From Gloeophyllum trabeum ATCC 11539 (Eukaryota > Basidiomycota > Agaricomycetes > Gloeophyllales > Gloeophyllaceae), in the NCBI RefSeq assembly GCF_000344685.1, contig NW_006920419.1, positions 1,426,252 to 1,445,671 on the forward strand: a DNA stretch of 19,420 nt, written 5' to 3'. Below are positions 10,201 through 19,420 of this stretch, piece by piece; the stretch's first letter is position 1; every line of letters starts with the position of its first letter. Below the pieces are notes generated by a model. That model ran no database searches. It saw only the letters and a program-made list of their open reading frames with translations, and had not been told where the DNA came from. Made by a program: the position numbers and the translations under genes.

Positions 10201-10926
10201 AACCTGAGAGAAACGAAGGGTGTCGCTCACGTTGGGACGAGGAATGCCTGACTTTGGGAGTATAAGGGAAGAGCGAGGGATGGAGGGCGCTGAAAGTAGT
10301 ACAGTGAATGAACATCGAACGTCGAACCGCTGGGCTGAGCCACGAACAAAACTCTCCTTCGTCCTCATCGCATTCGTGTTGGTGTTCATCGAAACTCCCG
10401 CAGGACACCTCCAACCCCTTCACGTACAGAAACCCACATTCAAATGGCCAGCACTCACTTACGACAAACGTCCTGCTCCCGGCCGTCGCGTCGCATGACC
10501 ATCTACCAACCGCCCCGGACCTCTAGTCATGTCAATGGTTACGCGCCAAGACGCTGAACGTCTCAGTTTGCCGATCCCGCCTGTCGACCGTCCCTCCATA
10601 CGTCTGCCTTGCTTTTACACCCTCCACCTCGAAATGAAAGCGCGAAAGCCGAGCTGGCTGGCCATACATCCTGAATTCGAAGTTTGTACGAAACACAGAG
10701 AGGGCAACAGACTCTGGAGAACGCTTCGGCTTTCGACCACCGCAGCCAGGGCAGTCCTCTGCAAAGTCCGCATCGTGAGTGAACTTGAACTTGAGCTGCG
10801 GGCCGGGCGCTGGTGATGTCGTTACGACCAGCCCAGACTCCCAACTGACGGCACAGGGCTTGCATCCCTTGATGCTCACCGTGCTCGCGAGCGGGCTTGC
10901 CTGCCCGTCCCCCACGATGAGCCCGC
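10201..10926. other. Intergenic, possible unassigned coding remnant
   Basis: No complete gene is supported. A minus-strand frame, 10936-10532, is open for 134 codons and has a coding-like composition (SPLASTVSIKGC, KFKFTHDADF, DCPGC). It has only one internal ATG, near its middle, and it overlaps the promoter of the secreted-protein gene. A plus-strand frame from ATG 10529 contains a GTGAGT donor-like site near 10,779 but no continuation I could join. Confidence 0.3.
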
Positions 10927-10933
10927 TATAAAA
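10927..10933 (+). promoter_or_regulatory. TATA box of the secreted-protein gene
   Basis: TATAAAA stands 57 nt upstream of the ATG at 10984, followed by a pyrimidine-rich leader (CTTCTCACCATTCTCC). This is a typical fungal core promoter for a well-expressed gene. Confidence 0.7.
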
Positions 10934-10983
10934 CACGCCCTCCGCGTCCGGTTCCCCTACTTCTCACCATTCTCCGCACGACC

Positions 10984-11796
10984 ATGTCCCCCGCCCGCTC
11001 ACTCGCCGCCCTCGCCGTCCTCGGCGCGCTCGCACACACCGCGTACGCCGGCGTGTGCTTCACCGCCGGCGGCGTCGGGATCAACACGCTCAACTTCACC
11101 GTCTCCGCGGTCAACACGACGCTGCCCAACTCGAGCACGGCCGGCGCGCCGCTCGGCTGGGGCCTCGCGCTCGGGAGCGCGTCCGCGCGCGGGTCGTGGT
11201 GGCTGATCGTACGTCCCTTCCCTCCCTCTCCCCTCCTCCCGTCACCGTCCGCTGCCCCATGACCGCTGACGCTCGCGCATGGAGGACCCCGCGTACGACC
11301 CGATCTACTACGCCGCGCACAACACCCTCTCGCTCACCGACGGCGTCCTCACCGAGGCGTACCCCGCCGTGTTCAAGTCCGCGCCCGTCTCCCCCGGCAG
11401 CGCGCTCATGACCGCGAACGCGGACCAGCTCGCCGGCGCCGCGCCCGAGGACTCGTACTGCGTCGTCGTGCGTCTCTCTCCCCTCTCTGATCGAGCGCGC
11501 TATTAATGCGGTGTGATGGCAATGCAGGCGCCGGCGGTGTGGGGCGCGCGCCCGAAGCTCGCGGTCAAGGGCCGGACGGACAAGTTCGCGATCTGCCACT
11601 ACGAGGCGGGGACGCCCTTCGCGCAGGCGGTTGTCGGTGCGTGTTTCGCCCCTGCCTTTCTGCCCCTTCCCCGTCTGATCTGACTCGGACTTGCGCGCGG
11701 ACAGTGTACGACGGTGACAGCGTCCCGGGCTCGGACGCGGGCGCGCCGGACTGCTACAAGGTCGACCTCTACGTCGACGTCGACGTCGCGCACTGA
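10984..11796 (+). CDS. Small secreted glycoprotein, unknown family
   Basis: Four exons (10984-11208, 11285-11467, 11528-11636, 11705-11796) give 202 aa. The introns are 76, 60 and 68 nt, with GTACGT, GTGCGT and GTGCGT donors; the last intron splits a Val codon. The N-terminus is a clear signal peptide with hydrophobic core LAALAVLGALA and probable cleavage after AYA (residue 22). The mature part of about 180 aa has four cysteines (25, 134, 159, 189), enough for two disulfides. Three N-glycosylation sequons cluster at 37, 44 and 49. It contains SWWLIDPAYDPIYY spanning the first junction, FAICHYE, and the closing segment CYKVDLYVDVDV. I see no enzyme motif, transmembrane helix or GPI signal. 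It is secreted by inference and the function is unknown. Coding exons are markedly GC-rich at third positions, as expected for an expressed gene in such a genome. Confidence 0.85.
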
Positions 11797-13297
11797 TCTT
11801 CGTCCCCGCGCCATGGGCATGGATGGAGGGTTGGAGAGATGATGGGTTGGAGAACTTGAAGCTTGAATGCGTGAAGGGAGTTGATGGACTCTGCATCGCA
11901 CACGGACATTGTTTGCTCGCTCCCATATCCACCCTCCCTCTAGCTAACAGTAATACTCCAACCACCGTGGCCATCGAAATGCAATAACCCCAATTCCTGA
12001 GCCACGTCCCACCTTTAAGTTTCCCGCCAACCCTCGATGACGCGCCACCACACGCAACATTTCGCCGACGCTGACTCATCCGCGCTGAGGCAGCGCGCGC
12101 TCCCCTCGGGACCCAACTGTGCGCGCGTCACCTCCGAAATTCGAATGCTCCTTAGCCTGTCAAGTTTAAATAGATCAACGCCTGCCATGGCCAATAAATT
12201 ACTGGTGCGATAGGGCGCATTATTGAGTGGGCGTCGGCGTCCGAGATCTCGTCATGGCCCCCAGTCGTCTGTAAACTCAGTGCAACTTGAAGCCCGGGGC
12301 CCTCAAGGCTCATGTAATCGCAATCATGGAACGCGCGAGCTCGGTTCGGGCGCGAGAGGTGCCCCCCCCCTCCCCCTTCCCCTTCCCCTATGCGTTGCTC
12401 GCCCCATTGCAATTTGCAACTGTGCGCTGGGGTTCTGGGGTTCTTTTTGGTATCCCAGCCGTCACGGTGGCAACGTGCAGCTCTTGTCTCGTCTGCGGTA
12501 CCTACCCCGAACCATCGGGCTCCTCGAACCCGGCGGTGGTACTACTTAGTAGCCACGGCTCGGAGGTACGTCGGCAGTACACGCAGGCTTAGGATGGGGA
12601 TGGGGGCAATGGATTGGCTGACCGTTGCCTGCCATCCGATAAGTTATTAGTATCCGGCCTGCGCATCGACGAACGACTCGACTCGCTGTGAGTGCATGTA
12701 TAATCCAGGCGCGCTGTAGTTGCTAAGATGCGGACGCGAGGAACACGGCTCTCTTTCTTTGCATTTTAGTCGCACCCCACGCGCACGCACTTGGACTGGT
12801 TCTCCATCCGAGTCCAGGGGTTCACGTCCGTCCTCCGAGTACTGACGACGTGCCCCGGCGCTGCGCGGGCTGGGTGCTATCCACGAGTTATGCGCGTTAA
12901 AATGCAGGATGCTAAATTTGCTGACACCTGCTCGATAAAGTGGCTACCGAGTTGCTGCTCGGCTGCGGGTCGAAAGGGATGTGATGAGCGAGCGAGCGAG
13001 CGCCATGCCTGACCCCGCGTTCAGTGTATATACGCAGGTCGGCGTCAACGGTTTCATACAATTCGTAAGTATCTTGTATCCTATGGTATACCAGCAACAA
13101 CAGTCCCGCACGAACGTGCCATATCTAGAGTACAAATGTCGATGGAAATGCGGATGAAAATGAAAGAGCGGCGACTTGTAAAGTCAACGAGCGGCATACA
13201 TAACCTGGGAGGCGGGATACATCACCCGTCCGACAGAACGATAAGATACATTAGGGAGTACAGTAATTTTACCACATCATCATACAACAGGGCCGGG
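11797..13297. other. Intergenic, no gene seen
   Basis: The 3' regions of two convergent genes meet here. Low-complexity features are a C/T tract at about 12361-12390 and a GAGC repeat at about 12987-13001. Open frames on both strands are short and without domains. A long minus-strand frame that runs into the neighbouring exons is a GC-driven shadow. Confidence 0.5.
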
Positions 13298-14837
13298 TTA
13301 CGAGGCGAGGTACGCCTGGGCGAAGGACGGCATATTATCGTTCGGGTGGTACGACGGCGGCTGGCCATGGTACGCCCCCGCGTCGCCGTACAGGGAGATG
13401 GGCGACTGCTCGTAGCCCGCGGGCGGCGGCCCGCAGTACATCTCCATCTCGCCCGGCGCGCCGTACTCCGCCGGTGGGTAATAAACGGCGTGCTGCTGCT
13501 CCAGAGCGGCCCTGTCACCAAATAAAAGCCATGTCAGTTCGCCTGCGAGCACACAGGGAGCGCGCGAGCGCGAGGGCTTACAGAGTATATGGATGCACGG
13601 GCGACGTCAGGAGCGGCGAGTCCACGCCCGGCGGCGGCTGAGGATACGGCTCCATCGCCGGCGAGATCGACATCGACATCTGCATCGTGGGCTCGGCGTA
13701 GTACTCCTGCTGCGCCGTGGGCGGCGGCGGCAGGAAGGGCATCGACGCCGCGTGTCGCACCGGCCGCGGCGCGTAGATCGACTGTTGAGCGGCGGACGAG
13801 GGGAAGTGGTACTCCACCGTCGGCTGCTCGGTGTACTGCTGGGGCTCCTCCGGATAGAGGGGCGGCACGCCGTACTCCGCCGGGCGCGAGAACGCGCCTG
13901 TGCTGAGGCACGGCGCGTCCTGGTAGCCGTACCCCGCCCACTGCTCCTGCTCCTGCTCCTGTCCCGCGGGGGCAGGATGGTCGGGGACGACCACGGGGCC
14001 GCACGCGTCCGCGGACGGCTCGCGCTTCACGCCCCGGGACGGATCATGCGGCTGGGCGATGTCGGGCTCGCTGTTCCGCCGGGACTGCGCGCGCGACTCG
14101 GCGTCGGAGAGGTCGGGCGTCGAGTACGCGGTGCAGACGGTCTCGCGCCGCTTGCGCCGGTTGAGGCTCGCGCCGCGGACGCGCTTGGCCGGGTCGGTCA
14201 CGTACGTGCAGGTGTGCCCCCTGGCGAGACACCGCGCGCAGGACGGCCGGTCGCCGCTGCACTGCAGAGAAATCAGCGCTCGTCCCTGGCTACGCGTCGT
14301 CGGCGCGGACGTACCTTTGCTTTCCGCTCTCTGCATTTCTCGCACGCTTGCGTGGTCCGCTGGTTTTTCAGGGGGGTCGGAGAGCGCAGGAATATACAAG
14401 CGCCCTCCGGCCCAGGCAGTGTTCCCGCATCGTATTGGTGGTACTCGGACCCCCATGGCACGTTATATGGGATGAGGTTCCACGAGTCTTCGTTCTCCGA
14501 CGGGGTGGGAGGCGCAGAGTCCAGGGTACTGCCAGTGGAAGCGGTGGAAAGTGGAGAATGCGCGACGGCGCCGTAGGGAGAGGGGGAGGGGTGGAGGTCG
14601 CTGGGCGTCACGGGGGAGCTATCTGATAGCTGCTGGACTAGATGGCGCTGCTGGACCGAGCGCGGATGTTCGACCCCATCCCCGCGGTTAAAACAGAGAT
14701 TTAAGCCGGCAGCCGCTGGTCTCTGCAGACGACCGGGCAGGGGGCAGTCAGCGGTTTCTGGTGGGGTCTGCGTAGGACATTAGCACGCGAACCATCTACG
14801 AAACATACAACTCACGCACCGAGGGTAGAGCAGGCAT
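13298..14837 (-). CDS. Zn2Cys6 transcription factor
   Basis: Four exons (14837-14820, 14767-14315, 14261-13582, 13511-13298) give 454 aa. The introns are 52 nt (GTGCGT, branch GCTAATG, CTACGCAG), 53 nt and 70 nt. The Zn2Cys6 cluster is assembled across intron 2: Cys 148, 151, 158, 165, 168 and 175 in the spacing C-x2-C-x6-C-x6-C-x2-C-x6-C. This is the fungal binuclear zinc cluster that binds CGG-type DNA sites. A basic stretch NRRKRRE (191-197) is a likely linker or nuclear signal. The N-terminal 145 residues are Ser/Pro/Gln-rich. The C-terminal 230 residues are rich in Pro, Gln and Tyr (QEQEQEQ, PPPPTAQQ) and lack a recognisable fungal_trans domain, so the target pathway cannot be inferred. 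The second exon's frame is open upstream without any ATG, which is why I place the start in an 18-nt first coding exon encoding MPALPS. That exon is the least certain part. Confidence 0.85.
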
Positions 14838-14952
14838 AACGAAAGCGGTGGAAACTGGTGTTGCGCTGCCCGGAGGGATATGGGGATTTTTAAGGAATAC
14901 AAGTAGATCTGGAGGCGTAGGATAAGCGACGGGGCTGGCGCGATTCTGAAGG

Positions 14953-14962
14953 CCATATATGG
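14953..14962 (-). promoter_or_regulatory. CArG-like / TATA-like element
   Basis: CCATATATGG matches the MADS-box CArG consensus CC(A/T)6GG exactly and lies 116 nt upstream of the proposed start of the zinc-cluster gene. It could instead simply act as the TATA element. Nearby, 15020-15065 is rich in AGATC/GATCT units. Confidence 0.35.
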
Positions 14963-15107
14963 AGCCAACTGCTACTGGGTCTGGGCAGCGTACCGAGAGA
15001 AGTGGCTGCTTGCTTAATTTTGGATATCTCAGATCTCGATCTCGACTCTCCAGATCCAGATCTCGCCGGCAGAATTTGCTGGACGACGCCCGGCCAAATA
15101 ACGCCAA

Positions 15108-16822
15108 ACGAAGAACCGACTTTGGCAGAGCGACTAAATCGCAGCTAAAGTCGGCTCGCAGATTGACGCCGCGCGCGTGATCTCGAGGGAAGGCTGCACC
15201 TCTCGCGAACGTTAACGCAATCAGAATCAGCTCGGCTTTACGCCGGGAAGTCCGTGCTTCCCTTCCTTGCCGCTCGACATGGAATGTTCAGCAGCGTCCC
15301 ATGCTGCTCTGGCGCCAACACGCCCCCCCCTCCCATGAGCCGGGGTGTAACGACCGATCAGCGACTAATCAGCCTGTCAGCTATAATACCACAACTGCCA
15401 ACTGAACGAGCTGGACACACTCGTATGGCGGTATCAAGGCACTCTGCGGCACCGCATTCCGTCATGGGCTGCTTGCCATTCGGTGCCGACGTACCTGAGA
15501 TTGCGCCAGGGGCGGGCTGAGCACAGCGGAGGCTCCTGTGCTCCCGGTCCGCGGCGGTCGCGCGTGGCGGCGTACCTGATCCCAGTACCAGCTCTGAACA
15601 GGGCTCTATATCGCCCATTCGGCGGCTCATCAGGCAGGTTAATGGCCCCGGGATGGCATAGCCCGAGATGTTTCGCGCTTCCTTCCCGGAAATGCAGCCC
15701 CATCTCGGTTTCACGCTCGAGAGTAAATCGCATCGGTCCCGGGGCTGCAGATTGAGAGGGCCCTTCAGTGACAAGACACACCGGCTACTCAACGGCGAGG
15801 CTAAAAGAAAATCGAGCGCGCAGGTGTCAGGATAGCCTCATGTGACGCGCGAGACGTACCTTATATTGCGTGAAATGGGGTCTGTGGGATTGCACCTTGT
15901 CAGTGTAGGAGGCAGCGCTTCCCCCTCACTCCAATCACCACTACAAAATCGTGAAACCTTCGCAGCCGAGCCACAGAGCGCCGTTGCATTTCTCTCGAGT
16001 CATGGAGAGACCGAATTTTCCGGAAGAGATAAACTGATAGAGATAAGATCACCGACGACAGGCCGGGGCCACATTCAATAGGAGGTCGTCCGTCCGAGTC
16101 GTACCAGCCCTAGACCAACTTCTAGCTGGACGTCGGCAAGAAATTAGCGCTCCGTCAAGCTTCTGCCCAGGCCCTCCAGCTGTACCTCCACAGCATTACA
16201 AGTGCACCTGACCACCATCCCTGCCGACGCTGGGGCGCACATACAATGCGACGCCCCAGCGCTGTCCTATTTGCTTGGCACCGCGCCCCCTCCCCCCTCC
16301 CCCCTCACTCACGGAGATCGCGGAAGTCAGGAGCTTCGCGGGTTAATCTATCACGACAATGGAATCACCACACGGAGGGAATACGCCTTGTGCGCTATGA
16401 CGTTGGACGCCTGGTACACTACCCCAAGAGGCATAAAAAGCCACGGATGAAAAAGAAATCAGGGCGATCGGGCAGAGGCATGGATGCCACCGGCACTTTC
16501 CACTTGCCACAGCATCGCTCCAAGGTCAAGGTCAAGACCACGAAATCGCAAACCCCTACCACTTGCAGACTACAGGATGGCGATAGAGGGGACGGCCAAA
16601 CCGCAGGACGACGGGATAGGAAATAGCATATACTGACGGGGCGGCGGCTGGCGAGGCCCTTTGTCGGCGTAACGAACAGAACTCACGGCCCTTACACTTT
16701 CGTGGTGAACACTGGTATAATGAAACTTGGTATCTCTGAAGAATACACACCATATGCAGAAAACCTGGGGGCTCAAGACAATGAAACGATACAAAGACCA
16801 GCACAAGTGACCGACTGATGGT
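15108..16822. other. Intergenic, no gene seen
   Basis: This divides the zinc-cluster gene's upstream region from the 3' end of the dynein gene. An inverted repeat CCGACTTT / AAAGTCGG lies at 15117-15124 and 15147-15154. A C/T-rich tract lies at about 16285-16308, and AAGGTC is tandemly repeated near 16523. A minus-strand frame at 15792-15358 shows no domain and is not called. Confidence 0.45.
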
Positions 16823-17428
16823 TCATGCGCTTGGATCATGTAAGACGGCAAGGAGATACCGTTCATCTATGGGAGCGTCGGAAATTGGAGATAGGGCTCG
16901 CGTCGCCGCACTGGTAGAAGCGGCAGGACTTACCAGGTGAAATCATAATCTCGTGCCGTTTCGTGCGTATCCGCATGAACCTGACTTCGTCCTGCGAATC
17001 GCACGTAAGCATGATCCCGCCGCCCGACCTGTCCACACGGCGCGCGAAGCAAGAGAGAGAGACGCACCGCGTCCTTGGGGTCAGCCGCGACCTCGACGAG
17101 CCCCTGCTGCACGCTCTCCACGATCCTCGCGACGGCGTGCGCGTATTTCCGTCCCTGTTCCCCCTCAAACACCACCCCCGCGTGCCGAATGATGCTTACG
17201 GGGTGTCCGCGCGAAAGCAGCATGTACCCAAGCACCGACCGATGCGACGAGAGCAGCGTCAGCGTCTGCTCGAGCTCCGGCGGGGGCTGTATGCTCGCTG
17301 GCGCCGCCGAGTTCGCAGGGCTGGCCGTTGCTAATGGCGGGTACGCCGATGTTGCTGAGGTCTGTCGGAGGTGGGGAAGTTAGAAGTCGCTGCCTGCGAG
17401 TGCATGATGCGAAGGAGATACTGACCAT
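16823..17428 (-). CDS. Dynein light chain, roadblock/LC7 type
   Basis: Four exons give 132 aa: ATG alone at 17428-17426, then 17361-17068, 16991-16934 and 16866-16823. The introns are 64 nt (GTCAGT, branch TTCTAACTT, CCGACAG), 76 nt and 67 nt. A Pro/Ala/Ser-rich extension of about 29 residues precedes one roadblock/LC7 domain (about 30-130). Its motifs are ELEQTLTLL, GVVFEGEQGRKYAHAV, EVRFMRIRTKRHEIMISP and DERYLLAVLHDP, which closely follow the family core (RIRSKKNEIMVAP in animal proteins). Roadblock chains dimerise and bind the dynein intermediate chain in the cytoplasmic motor, where they support cargo transport and nuclear migration. The N-terminal extension is longer than in animal proteins of about 96 aa. 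The domain-bearing exons are secure. The first intron is inferred because the second exon's frame has no ATG upstream and the acceptor joins in frame to the ATG. Confidence 0.88.
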
Positions 17429-18279
17429 GGTGTGGCTGTCTGAATCTGCAGTTTCACGTCGAGTTTGTTTGTGGTTATTGTCGTCACCGGGTGCAAATAG
17501 ATGCAAATAACGAGCTCCTAATGCCGGTGGCGTTCCAGGTTAGAGCGTAAGGCCATCTTAGCATAGGCAACCTTTATTCACTACGGAAAGTCAAGGCTAC
17601 GGCGATATAACAGTAGTGAAAGTATCCACATTCACATATCGCTCGTCCAGACTGGCCGATGCCCAGGATTCCGGGGATGCGTCATGACGTGCGATGGCGA
17701 TCACCCGCTGCAGTTTCAAAGCCTCTCTGCAATTTATCACGCCAGGCGACGATTCAGGTGCCCAAGGGCGTCCGAATGGAGCGGACAGCTGCATGAGCCT
17801 CTAGATACCTGGGCTCTCAAGGATATCCGTTGCCTGGGACGGTACGCGGTAGCATTGGAGCGAGCACTCCATGGCGCTTCTAAAAGGCTGACCCATACAT
17901 AGCCGACATCAATGTTTCGTACACTCGGAAGCACTCGCAAAGCGGGAGATTGAATTTTAGCCTCGAGCTGGCGATAGGGTCTGGCCTCGCCTCCACTGTA
18001 CCGGTATGTGTGACTTCTGATTCCGGCGTTGTTATTCCTTCCAATCTGACCCCCATGAGCGGGGCAGCCAATCGAAAAGACGCTCCCGCTCCGTAATTGG
18101 TCGCCACAAACACACCCATCATGAATCCCCGCCACTACGGCGATTGGGGGAGGACATCTTTGCGACGTTGCAGATTCCATCCCTTCCTGACGTCCACATG
18201 CACCGGGCACCCCGCTGCCAGATAGCCTAGCTTCCCCACGACGAAGCGTGATCCCCGCGACTTGTTCTTGTCGTCCATA
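17429..18279. other. Upstream of dynein gene, no further gene seen
   Basis: This holds the dynein gene's promoter side. A minus-strand frame at 18183-17737 is open for 148 codons from an ATG, but it has no recognisable domain, signal peptide or low-complexity signature, and it overlaps other open frames. I do not call it a gene. Confidence 0.4.
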
Positions 18280-18304
18280 CTATCATTGGGGGGGTTCTGT
18301 AAAA
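18280..18304 (+). repeat. Left terminal inverted repeat
   Basis: Left 25-bp end of the MITE-like element, containing a run of seven G. It pairs with 18888-18912 on the opposite strand without mismatch by eye. Confidence 0.85.
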
Positions 18305-18326
18305 GTTAGATTTTTTACAGAACTCC
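18291..18326 (+). repeat. Terminal hairpin of the element
   Basis: GGGGTTCTGTAAAA (18291-18304) is separated by an 8-base loop from TTTTACAGAACTCC (18313-18326). The arms pair at 13 of 14 positions, the last being a G/T mismatch. The hairpin is present only at the left end. Confidence 0.7.
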
Positions 18327-18887
18327 GAAATCTCGAGAAGTATGCTACAGGGAGCTTAGCGGGTTGGTACGTATATGCATTGTATACCATACAGATGGTC
18401 TGTGAAGTCAGAATTGCCTCAAGTTGGCCCCTTGTCGTATGGGAGGTTGAACACCATCCAAAGTGCCCACTGTAACAGGTCTGATGGCCACTTGATGGGT
18501 AGATCTGCCAGCCTACACGGCCCCGGCATATATCGGCTTGCCTAGAGGAGGTGTTTCTTGTATGTGTAAACCTCCTGCGCCCACCCGATAATAGCTGCAG
18601 GCTTGTGAAGTGCTCGTATGGTAGATTTTACAGAACTCCAAGGGCCCACGGGCGTGACAGATGCGTGACAGACGCGCGCGGATCGGATAGTGTTACCCGC
18701 GCGTGACGTTTTTACATTACTCCCCGCAAGTGCCGTCTGTGTGCGGCATCTCTCTGTATTACTCTGTACATAGTGAATCGAGATCATTCTTTTTGCAGAT
18801 GGTACTTATGAAGGTATACTATGATGCCTGAGTGAAATAACAGGGAATGATGAAGAAGGTAGCCCTTGGCCGGTCATATTGTCAAGT

Positions 18888-18912
18888 TTTTACAGAACCC
18901 CCCCAATGATAG
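18888..18912 (-). repeat. Right terminal inverted repeat
   Basis: Right 25-bp end of the element (TTTTACAGAA, then CCCCCCCAATGATAG), the reverse complement of 18280-18304, followed by TA. Confidence 0.85.
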
Positions 18913-18914
18913 TA

Positions 18915-19420
18915 ACTCGGTGTAAGTATGTACAGTAGTACGCGTCCATCTCGCCGCTGCCAACGCTATCGAGCCATCCCACAGGACCCGAGTTCCCGGA
19001 ATGTTCTCGGAACGCGTTCTGATCGGCTCCGTCAGTCAGTGGCTACCAAACTGTACACCGGCGCCATCTGCATGGAAGGGGAGCGATGACGTTTCTCGCT
19101 CTGTGTATACACCAATGCCAACAGCCACGTCCCCCCCCACCCCCACCTGCACTGATATTCGAGCGCGTGAAGGGCGAAGGGAGGGCGTTCCCGTTCCTCC
19201 TATCGCAGACTACTACATTCCAAGTATTATTTGATCTCCCAATTGCGACGCATCAGATCGCCCAGGCCAGCCACTGAGCCAGCGAGGGTCACGCGCGACA
19301 GGAACTTGCCCGCCATTGGCCGGCAGCCCCGGTCGCTGCGCTCCATATCCAATTACCCCCCCCTCCCCCAATGCCATATCGCAGTGCGCAGGTCTCACTA
19401 ATCCTACATGCCGCCAACTA
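18915..19420. other. Right-end sequence, no gene seen
   Basis: No supported open frame or RNA gene. C-rich tracts occur at about 19131-19146 and 19357-19369. The window ends here, so regulatory sequence of a gene outside cannot be excluded. Confidence 0.4.

Larger units (their letters stand above)
18280..18912. mobile_element. MITE-like non-autonomous DNA transposon, 633 bp
   Basis: The ends are a perfect terminal inverted repeat of 25 bp. The left end reads CTATCATTGGGGGGG followed by TTCTGTAAAA; the right end is its exact reverse complement. Both ends are bordered by TA (18278-18279 and 18913-18914), consistent with a TA target duplication as in Tc1/mariner-related and some other elements. 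No transposase frame exists inside, so it would have to be moved in trans. The motif TTTTTACAGAACYCC recurs inside (18311-18326, 18626-18639, a diverged copy at 18709-18723) and in the right terminus. The left end forms a hairpin with the first internal copy. The TIR identity suggests a fairly recent insertion. I cannot name the family. Confidence 0.8.

Noticed and set aside
11111..12079. 322-codon minus-strand open frame
   Set aside because: It covers the secreted-protein exons and introns in antisense, is Arg/Gly-rich and has no domain. The plus-strand gene explains the region.
13593..14576. 327-codon plus-strand open frame
   Set aside because: It lies antisense to the zinc-cluster factor exons, is very Arg-rich and shows no domain. 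It is a GC-driven shadow.
15358..15792. Overlapping minus-strand frames in the zinc-factor upstream region
   Set aside because: They start at non-ATG codons, contain several donor-like sites without a joinable model, and match no family.
17737..18183. Minus-strand 148-codon frame with ATG
   Set aside because: There is no domain, signal or splice context, and composition is not clearly coding. It is kept only as a note.

Overview
This window looks like nuclear DNA of an agaricomycete basidiomycete fungus, probably of the Polyporales type. The evidence is genes split by short GT-AG introns of 50-76 nt, CTNAN-like branch points, GC-rich coding exons, and a tandem group of fungus-type BTB/POZ genes. 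No bacterial, phage or organellar signature is visible. All splice models were built by hand from splice signals plus frame and domain continuity.

Layout: (1) From 786 to about 10,200 the minus strand carries a tandem BTB/POZ array. One copy is intact (786-1878, 345 aa). The others are broken by stops and frameshifts (2397-3462, 8700-9522) or survive as fragments (3698-3956, 8357-8590, 9720-10200). Two subtypes can be told apart. The isolated exon-1 relic at 8357-8590 and the isolated exon-2 relic at 3698-3956 may be halves of one former gene. (2) Between those halves, on the plus strand, is an intact three-exon gene (5019-7159, 678 aa) for an unrecognised protein. It has a coiled coil, an internal duplication and a very acidic C-terminus, and its upstream region holds a cluster of ACAAT/ATTGT motifs. 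(3) A plus-strand four-exon gene (10984-11796) encodes a 202-aa secreted protein behind a clear TATA box. (4) A minus-strand four-exon gene (13298-14837) encodes a 454-aa Zn2Cys6 transcription factor. (5) A minus-strand four-exon gene (16823-17428) encodes a 132-aa dynein light chain of the roadblock/LC7 type; its first coding exon is only the start codon. (6) Near the right end, 18280-18912 is a 633-bp non-coding MITE-like element with terminal inverted repeats, a TA target duplication, a terminal hairpin and repeated subterminal motifs.

The genes do not form an obvious pathway. The dynein chain is a housekeeping cytoskeletal gene. The BTB array, the secreted protein, the acidic protein and the mobile element are accessory or fast-evolving sequence. 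I found no rRNA, tRNA, CRISPR or clear biosynthetic cluster. The most unusual signals are the split BTB gene with a whole gene between its exons, the MITE-like element, and the ATG-only exon of the dynein gene.
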